This document shows positions 13,152 through 18,347 of a stretch of DNA of 18,347 nucleotides, one piece after another. This DNA comes from Thioglobus_B sp964566765 (GTDB lineage Bacteria; Pseudomonadota; Gammaproteobacteria; PS1; Pseudothioglobaceae), in contig CAZMJI010000019.1 in the NCBI GenBank assembly GCA_964566765.1, positions 1 to 18,347 of the forward strand. Reading direction: 5' to 3'. Numbering within the stretch: position 1 is the first letter of the stretch; every line of letters starts with the position of its first letter. The notes under the pieces were generated by a model. It worked only from the letters and a program-made list of their open reading frames with translations. It did not search any database and was not told the DNA's origin. A program made the position numbers and the translations under genes.

Positions 13152-14275
13152 AGAGAATTACCATCATCGGTTCAGGGTTTGCCGGCCTAACCGCGGTTAA
13201 AACCATTCGTAAGCAGGATAAAACTGCTGAGATTACCTTGATTTCACCAAAGGCAGAATTGGTGTACCTACCAAGTCTGATCTGGATCCCATCGGGTCGT
13301 GCCTCGAGCAAAGACATTGTGGTACCACTGACTAATTTCTTTGCGCGCATGAAGGTTAACCATGTGGCCACTGAAGTAACCGGCATTGAGCAAGAGGGTC
13401 GCACTGTGATCACCCCGCTGGGCTTGTATGAAAATGATGCGTTGATTATCGCTTCAGGCGGTCGATTTATGAAAAAGCTGCCTGGCATTGAGCATGCCAT
13501 CACCCCTTGTGAGGGTCTCAGTGCCGCTGAGAGAATTCGTGATCGCTTAAGAGAGATGGATGGTGGCGAGATTGCCATTGGTTTTTCTGGCAACCCTAAG
13601 GAACCTTCAGCGATGCGCGGCGGACCGATGTTTGAATTCTTGTTTGGTATTGACACGCAGCTGCGCCAAGAGGGCAGACGTGACAAGTTTAACCTGACTT
13701 TCTTTACCCCGGCGCCAAAGCCGGGCGCGCGTTTGGGCGAGAAGGCGGTGAGTGGCCTGCTGTCAGAGATGAAAAAACGTGGCATCCAAACCCATCTGGG
13801 TCACAAAATGAAAGCCTTTGAAGCTGATAAAGTGGTGACCGAAGGCGGCGAGTTTGCTGCCGATTTGATTTTGTTTATGCCAGGCATGACGGGTAATGCT
13901 TGGTTTGATAATACCGAGCTTGAGCGCAGTGAAGGCGGCTTGTTAAAAGCGGATAAATTTTGCCAGGTTGGTGGCGCCAACCAGGTCTTTGTGGCCGGCG
14001 ACTCGGGTTCATTCCCAGGGCCGGAATGGATGCCAAAACAAGCTCATATGGCAGATCTGCAAGCCGAAGCAGCAGCCAAAAACGCCCTGGATGTGCTCTC
14101 TGGTAAGTCAGCGTCGCATACCTTTAAGATTGAGCTGATGTGTATTGTTGACTCTAACAACAAAGGCATGTTTATTTCGCGCAGCTTAAAAGGTGGCTTG
14201 ATGTTGCCAAATTGTCGCTTGATGCACACGGCGAAGAAGTTTTTTGGTTGGTGGTATTTGCGCCAATATCGTTAA
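13148..14275 (+). CDS. SQR/FCSD-like FAD-dependent pyridine nucleotide-disulfide oxidoreductase
   Basis: A 375-aa flavoprotein of the sulfide:quinone reductase / flavocytochrome c sulfide dehydrogenase group. Seen: FAD motif ITIIGSGFAGL (residues 4-14), LVYLPSLIWIPSGR, the second dinucleotide motif LIIASGG (99-105), VFVAGDSGSFPGPEWMPKQAHMADLQA (280-306), and a C-terminal amphipathic end KKFFGWWYLRQYR that could touch the membrane. Cysteines are Cys121 (ITPCEG), Cys272, Cys332 (ELMCIVDSNNKG) and Cys356. Known: SQR uses two or three cysteines, one just before the segment GPxYEF. Here that segment reads RGGPMFEF with no cysteine, so classic SQR chemistry is uncertain. There is no signal peptide. 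GGAGAG lies 2 bases before the ATG, and it overlaps the 144-aa gene. Confidence 0.87.
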   Translation: MKRITIIGSGFAGLTAVKTIRKQDKTAEITLISPKAELVYLPSLIWIPSGRASSKDIVVPLTNFFARMKVNHVATEVTGIEQEGRTVITPLGLYENDALIIASGGRFMKKLPGIEHAITPCEGLSAAERIRDRLREMDGGEIAIGFSGNPKEPSAMRGGPMFEFLFGIDTQLRQEGRRDKFNLTFFTPAPKPGARLGEKAVSGLLSEMKKRGIQTHLGHKMKAFEADKVVTEGGEFAADLILFMPGMTGNAWFDNTELERSEGGLLKADKFCQVGGANQVFVAGDSGSFPGPEWMPKQAHMADLQAEAAAKNALDVLSGKSASHTFKIELMCIVDSNNKGMFISRSLKGGLMLPNCRLMHTAKKFFGWWYLRQYR

Positions 14276-14287
14276 AGGAGAAAACCC

Positions 14288-14626
14288 ATGTCAGATTGTC
14301 TATTTTGCAAAATTGCCGCTGGTGAGATTCCGGCTGACACACTTTATGAAGATGAGGATGTGCTTGCCTTTCACGATATTGATAAACAAGCACCAACGCA
14401 TTTCTTGGTGATTCCCAAGCGTCATATTGCCACGTTAAACGATGCAGAGGATGCTGAACTTCTGGGCAAGTTGTCACTTACCGCCAGCAAGCTGGCCAAA
14501 GAGTTAGGCTTTGCCGAGGATGGTTATCGTGTGGTAATGAACTGCAATGAGGACGGTGGACAGGCGGTCTACCACATTCACCTGCATTGTTTGGCTGGGC
14601 GTGCACTAAGCTGGCCGCCAGGCTAG
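14288..14626 (+). CDS. hinT: HIT-family purine nucleoside phosphoramidase (HinT)
   Basis: A 112-aa HIT protein that hydrolyses adenosine phosphoramidates and similar nucleotides; cytoplasmic. Seen: N-terminal CLFCKIAAGEIPADTLYEDEDVLAFHDIDKQAPTHFLVIPKRHI, and the catalytic histidine triad HIHLH at 96-100, after GGQAVY. Cys4 and Cys7 resemble the zinc-binding pair found in many bacterial HinT proteins. Length and domain are normal. AGGAG lies about 7 bases before the ATG, 12 bp after the SQR-like gene, so both probably share a transcript. No plus-strand terminator is clear after it; TTCAC-TTG-GTGAA at 14627-14639 is short and has no T run. Confidence 0.95.
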   Translation: MSDCLFCKIAAGEIPADTLYEDEDVLAFHDIDKQAPTHFLVIPKRHIATLNDAEDAELLGKLSLTASKLAKELGFAEDGYRVVMNCNEDGGQAVYHIHLHCLAGRALSWPPG

Positions 14627-14651
14627 TTCACTTGGTGAAAAACCGCGCTCT

Positions 14652-14685
14652 TTGTGAGTAAAACCAAGGCTAAATCATATAAAAT
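14652..14685 (+). promoter_or_regulatory. possible gcvP promoter
   Basis: TATAAA at 14678-14683 (or TAAAAT at 14680-14685) lies about 35 bp before the gcvP ATG. TTGTGA at 14652-14657 is the best -35 candidate but stands 20 bp or more away. No glycine-riboswitch-like structure is evident in the 92-bp gap between hinT and gcvP. Confidence 0.3.
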
Positions 14686-14718
14686 CTAAACTTTTTTACT
14701 AGGGTATTAATAAGCATT

Positions 14719-17520
14719 ATGGCAGCAGCAGATTTCCTATCCAGACACATTGGTCCTACACAGGCAGAGATTGATTCAATGTTGGCACAAATTGGTTGTG
14801 CTTCGGTTGATGAAGTAGTGGGCAATACCGTCCCTGAAGCGATTTTCTCAGGCAACAAAATGCAAGTTGATGAGGCGCTTAGTGAATACGATACGCTCAA
14901 CCTAGCCACTGAGTTGGCCGGCCAAAACCAATTGTTTACCAACTGCATTGGTCAGGGTTATTATGGCACCATTATGCCGAGTGTGGTTCGTCGTAACATC
15001 TTGGAAAATCCAGGCTGGTACACGGCCTATACCCCGTATCAGGCTGAGATCTCTCAAGGTCGTTTGGAGATGTTGCTGAACTTCCAGCAAATGATCATTG
15101 ACCTAACCGGTATGGACATCTCTAATGCTTCTTTGCTGGACGAACCAACGGCTGCAGCTGAGGCCATGACCATGGCGCAGCGTGCCAATCGTAAAAACAA
15201 ATCTAATAAGTTGCTGATCGATCGCAACACCCATCCACAAACCATTACCATTTTGCAAACCCGCGCCAAGCCATTAGGGATTGAGCTGGTGATTGAAGCC
15301 ATTGAAGATAATGACTTTAGTGATTGTTTTGCTGTGGTTATGCAATACCCAGGCACCAATGGTCAGGTACGCGATCTGAGCGATGACATTGCCCGTGCTA
15401 AAGCCAATAATGTGATGACTATTGTGGCTTGCGATATTTTGGCGCTAACCTTGCTCAAGACACCGGCAGACATGGGTGCAGATATTGCCATCGGCAGTTC
15501 ACAGCGTTTTGGTGTGCCAATGGGCTTTGGTGGCCCACATGCCGCTTTCTTAGCCACCCGTGATGAGTTCAAACGTATGGTGCCAGGACGTATTATTGGT
15601 GTTTCGCAAGACGCCTTGGGTGCGCCGGCCATGCGCATGTCTTTGCAGACCCGTGAGCAACACATTCGTCGCGACAAAGCCACCAGTAATATTTGTACTG
15701 CACAGGTGCTATTGGCCGTCTTAGCGGCTGCTTATGGCATCTATCATGGCGCCAAAGGTCTAAAGGCGATTGCAACTAGCGTTCATGCCAAGGCCAGCGG
15801 CCTAGCCAGCGCACTGGCTCAAGGTGGTTTTCAGTTGGTCAGTGAGCAGTTCTTTGACACTGTTACTATTGAGACAGATCAGGCGCAAGCGCTATTTGAT
15901 AAAGCGCAAGCCCAGCAAATCAATCTACGTTTGATTGGTGACAATCAATTGACCATTGCCGTGGACGAAACCACCAGTGAAGCGCAACTATTGGCGATCT
16001 TGTCTGTATTCGGTCTAGACGCCCTGGGTAGCGATGACAGCACCTTGGCTTCAGAGATGGCGCGTCAGAGCGACTATCTAACCCATCCAGTGTTTAGCCA
16101 ATATCATTCTGAAACTGAGATGATGCGTTATCTAAAACGCCTAGAAAATAAAGACATTACCCTGAATCATTCAATGATTGCCCTGGGTTCATGTACCATG
16201 AAACTGAATGCGGCCACACAAATGTACCCAGTCAGTCTACCAGGTTTTTCACAGCTGCATCCGTATGCACCAACAGCGCAAGTGAGCGGTTACAATCAAC
16301 TGTTTGCTGACTTGGAGCACGCCTTAGCAGAGGTCACTGGTTATGACGCCGTGTCACTACAACCAAATGCGGGCTCACAAGGTGAGTTTGCGGGTCTATT
16401 AGCCATTAAAGCCTATCACGAAGCGCGTGGCGATACCGAACGCAACGTCTGCCTAATCCCATCGTCAGCGCATGGTACCAACCCAGCGTCGGCAGTGATG
16501 TGCGGCATGAAAGTGGTGATTGTGAAATGCGATGAGTCAGGCAATATCGATGTAGACGATCTCAAGGCCAAGACTGAGAAGCACCAAGATAAGCTGGCAG
16601 CAATTATGGTGACCTACCCATCTACTCACGGTGTGTTTGAGGTGGAGATTAAGCAGATTTGTGAGATCGTACACCAGGCTGGCGGCCAGGTTTACCTAGA
16701 TGGTGCTAACCTAAACGCCATGGTAGGCCTAACCCGTATGGGTGATTTTGGTGCAGACGTCTCGCACATTAACTTGCACAAAACCTTTGCCATTCCACAC
16801 GGCGGCGGTGGTCCGGGCATGGGCCCAATTGGCGTGAAAGCGCACTTGGCCGAATTCTTGCCAGGTAATCCATTAGAGCAAGATTCCAATGCAGTCTCAG
16901 CAGCCATGTACGGCTCGGCTTCGATTCTGCCGATTTCTTGGTCTTACATTAAGCTGCTAGGTCGTTCAGGCATGCAGCGCGCTACCGAAGTGGCGATTGT
17001 GTCAGCCAACTATATTGCCAGCCAATTGAAAGACCATTACCCAATCCTCTATCGTGGCGACAAGGGTTTTGTGGCGCACGAGTGTATTGTGGATATTAGA
17101 CCACTTAAAGAAGAGAGCGGTATTAGCGAAGAGGACATTGCCAAGCGTTTGATGGACTATGGCTTCCACTCACCAACCATGTCATTCCCAGTGGCCGGCA
17201 CGCTGATGATTGAGCCGACTGAGAGTGAATCTAAGCGTGAGCTGGATCGTTTTATTGAAGCGATGATTGCCATTCATAATGAGATCGAGCAGGTGAAAAA
17301 TGGCACCTTCGATGCGGACAATAACCCGCTTAAGAATGCCCCGCATACCGCCCTGGAGATGGCTGGCGATTGGACTTATCCATACACCCGTGAGCAAGCT
17401 CTATATCCAGTTGAGTCGCTTAAGCAAAGCAAGTACTTCCCGCCAGTTAAGCGTATTGATAACGTTTATGGTGATCGAAACTTGTTCTGTTCTTGTATCA
17501 CCACTGAGGACTTTGCCTAG
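14719..17520 (+). CDS. gcvP: glycine dehydrogenase (decarboxylating), P-protein of the glycine cleavage system
   Basis: A 933-aa single-chain P-protein that decarboxylates glycine with PLP and passes the aminomethyl group to the H-protein lipoyl arm; cytoplasmic. The full-length form (alpha and beta halves fused) runs from FLSRHIGPTQAEIDSML at the N-terminus, through GYYGTIMPSVVRRNILENPGW, SLLDEPTAAAEAM and NHSMIALGSCTMKLN, to the PLP site INLHKTFAIPHGGGGPGMG (Lys688). It ends with YPVESLKQSKYFPPVKRIDNVYGDRNL. Nothing is truncated. gcvT and gcvH are not in the window. ATG 14719 has only a weak upstream site. The convergent TlpA-like gene ends 3 bp after the stop, with no visible terminator between them. 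Confidence 0.98.
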   Translation: MAAADFLSRHIGPTQAEIDSMLAQIGCASVDEVVGNTVPEAIFSGNKMQVDEALSEYDTLNLATELAGQNQLFTNCIGQGYYGTIMPSVVRRNILENPGWYTAYTPYQAEISQGRLEMLLNFQQMIIDLTGMDISNASLLDEPTAAAEAMTMAQRANRKNKSNKLLIDRNTHPQTITILQTRAKPLGIELVIEAIEDNDFSDCFAVVMQYPGTNGQVRDLSDDIARAKANNVMTIVACDILALTLLKTPADMGADIAIGSSQRFGVPMGFGGPHAAFLATRDEFKRMVPGRIIGVSQDALGAPAMRMSLQTREQHIRRDKATSNICTAQVLLAVLAAAYGIYHGAKGLKAIATSVHAKASGLASALAQGGFQLVSEQFFDTVTIETDQAQALFDKAQAQQINLRLIGDNQLTIAVDETTSEAQLLAILSVFGLDALGSDDSTLASEMARQSDYLTHPVFSQYHSETEMMRYLKRLENKDITLNHSMIALGSCTMKLNAATQMYPVSLPGFSQLHPYAPTAQVSGYNQLFADLEHALAEVTGYDAVSLQPNAGSQGEFAGLLAIKAYHEARGDTERNVCLIPSSAHGTNPASAVMCGMKVVIVKCDESGNIDVDDLKAKTEKHQDKLAAIMVTYPSTHGVFEVEIKQICEIVHQAGGQVYLDGANLNAMVGLTRMGDFGADVSHINLHKTFAIPHGGGGPGMGPIGVKAHLAEFLPGNPLEQDSNAVSAAMYGSASILPISWSYIKLLGRSGMQRATEVAIVSANYIASQLKDHYPILYRGDKGFVAHECIVDIRPLKEESGISEEDIAKRLMDYGFHSPTMSFPVAGTLMIEPTESESKRELDRFIEAMIAIHNEIEQVKNGTFDADNNPLKNAPHTALEMAGDWTYPYTREQALYPVESLKQSKYFPPVKRIDNVYGDRNLFCSCITTEDFA

Positions 17521-17523
17521 GGC

Positions 17524-18027
17524 TTAGCGCTGTGACAAATCCGTGATGGTTTGGATGATCGGCGCGCTATCCCATTCCACGCCACCGAACAAGGTGTAGT
17601 GTACTTGACCGTCCTTACCAATTAAGAAATTAGAAGGGGCGGCAAACACATTCCATTGACCGATGCTGCTGCCAGTTTCATCCAATAGGATGGTGAATTC
17701 TGGCTTAACTTTCTTGGCAAAGGCCAACACTTCAGCCTTGGTTTCAGCCATATTGATGGCCAAAATCTTAAACGGCACACCTGCAGCTTTGAGTTTGTCC
17801 TGCAGATGGTTCATCGATGGCATCTCTTTGACGCAAGGCGGGCAGTAGGTGGCCCAAAACTGCACCAACACCACTTGGCCCTTGTACTGCGCTAAGGTGT
17901 GCGTCACGCCTTGTAGGTCCGGCAAACTGACAACCGGATCTTTGATGCTGCCACTATAAGGCTTTAATGCGGCTGCATGAAGTGACAACGAGACGATACT
18001 CAGTAGCAGTAGTAGTGTTTTTTTCAT
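17524..18027 (-). CDS. exported TlpA/ResA-type thioredoxin-like protein
   Basis: A 167-aa periplasmic thiol-disulfide protein. Signal peptide 1-20 (MKKTLLLLLSIVSLSLHAAA) with no lipobox cysteine; the thioredoxin domain follows from about 30, with YKGQVVLVQFWATYCPPCVKEMP (Cys62, Cys65) and the cis-Pro loop FAAPSNFLIG (Pro131). Known: WCxxC-type TlpA/ResA proteins keep cytochrome c haem-site or other periplasmic cysteines reduced; here Trp is replaced by Tyr (YCPPC). It is closely related to the C-terminal half of the 4035-5285 fusion (shared LKPYSG, KGQVVL, PSNFLI, EWD). Start ATG 18027, without a good ribosome site. It lies downstream of the partial gene at the window edge, probably in the same transcript. 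Confidence 0.92.
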   Translation of the reverse strand: MKKTLLLLLSIVSLSLHAAALKPYSGSIKDPVVSLPDLQGVTHTLAQYKGQVVLVQFWATYCPPCVKEMPSMNHLQDKLKAAGVPFKILAINMAETKAEVLAFAKKVKPEFTILLDETGSSIGQWNVFAAPSNFLIGKDGQVHYTLFGGVEWDSAPIIQTITDLSQR

Positions 18028-18088
18028 AAGCAGAGGGGCGCTATGCGGTTGAATTTAATGATGATTAATTTTACCAGCGAATGTGGGG

Positions 18089-18347
18089 TTATTCACCCTG
18101 GGATTGCAAATAAAACAGGCTGACCTTGATTAGGCCTGATAGTTGCGAGGTGACCACGTCTTCGGTGCGGTTGGGGTCGGCGCGCTTGAAAAAATAACCG
18201 CGAATTCCCGGTACTACCTTGGAGATCACGTTTGAGCCGCCAGCGCCCAGTTTGCTACTGAGGTGATTAAGCCCCCAGCGGTTTGGGGTACGACCACCTT
18301 CTAGCACCATCAGCGGAATGCTGGTGCTACCAACCGCCTCAACGTAT
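18089..18347 (-). CDS. C-terminal end of a protein of unknown function (5' end outside window)
   Basis: The frame stays open to the right edge of the window, so the ATG at 18310 is probably internal rather than the start. The visible 86 residues include SIPLMVLEGGRTPNRWGLNHLSSKLGAGGS, then ISKVVPGIRGYFFKRADPNRTEDVVTSQLSGLIKVSLFYLQSQGE. The Gly-rich part and the conserved-looking RADPNRTEDV segment suggest a real folded domain; there is no membrane segment and no cysteine. I do not recognise it. It ends 61 bp before the TlpA-like gene on the same strand. Confidence 0.65.
   Translation of the reverse strand, partial: YVEAVGSTSIPLMVLEGGRTPNRWGLNHLSSKLGAGGSNVISKVVPGIRGYFFKRADPNRTEDVVTSQLSGLIKVSLFYLQSQGE

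Noticed and set aside
13027..13785. Long minus-strand frame (252 codons) opposite the 144-aa and SQR-like genes
   Set aside because: It is a mirror of strongly supported coding sequence, is rich in Ser, Arg and Pro as typical for antisense frames, and has no recognisable domain.
14627..14718. Glycine riboswitch upstream of gcvP
   Set aside because: The 92-bp gap is too short for a usual glycine aptamer pair and shows no matching conserved core.
1..18347. CRISPR arrays, tRNA or rRNA genes, insertion sequences, prophage genes
   Set aside because: No regular direct repeats with spacers, no tRNA-like cloverleaf, no transposase or integrase frames and no terminal inverted repeats were seen.

Overview
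The window is a compact, coding-dense stretch of a Gram-negative genome with moderate GC. KdsA (a lipopolysaccharide precursor enzyme), a YciI close to the E. coli protein, HinT, full-length GcvP and RutE-type nitroreductase all point to a gammaproteobacterium. Two exported rhodanese-like proteins, a sensor kinase of the tetrathionate/thiosulfate type, a sulfide:quinone-reductase-like flavoprotein, two TlpA-type thioredoxins and a DUF4395 protein suggest a life with reduced sulfur compounds. That last point is inference from gene families.

Layout. (1) Positions 1-1846, minus strand: trpC, an OsmC-family gene, a small membrane protein and a partial exported protein, tightly packed. (2) Positions 1914-7333, plus strand: kdsA, dapB, yciI, an 82-aa unknown, a hydrolase-like/TlpA fusion, a BaiN-type flavoprotein, DUF4395 and a small exported two-Cys protein. 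Most junctions overlap or are shorter than 25 bp, so this looks like one long operon divergent from trpC. (3) Positions 7332-12108, a regulatory and sulfur island: a candidate small RNA, then on the minus strand a MASE1-like membrane protein, a FixJ/NarL-type response regulator and a TtrS-like kinase; on the plus strand two tandem rhodanese paralogues. (4) Positions 12105-14626: a RutE-like gene (minus), a 144-aa unknown coupled to an SQR-like flavoprotein, and hinT. (5) Positions 14719-18347: gcvP, then convergent minus-strand genes for a TlpA-like thioredoxin and a partial unknown.

The most interesting signal is in region 3. A 13-base word, GGAAAACCATAGA, occurs three times within 4 kb, always between or beside genes. 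It forms part of the inverted repeat ATGG-N4-CCAT (or CCCT). At all three sites a -10-like hexamer lies exactly 25 bp beyond the repeat, in the same orientation, with no -35 element. This is what three promoters activated by one regulator would look like. They face the sensor kinase gene, the second rhodanese gene, and a gene-free interval that ends in a minus-strand intrinsic terminator. The last would make an RNA of about 88 nt. That RNA contains a CU-rich stretch with 10 bases of perfect complementarity to the Shine-Dalgarno region of the second rhodanese mRNA, where a six-codon upstream frame is coupled to the rhodanese start. The proposal, all inference, is a TtrSR-like sulfur-sensing circuit that autoregulates, activates a periplasmic rhodanese and makes an sRNA that tunes the same rhodanese.
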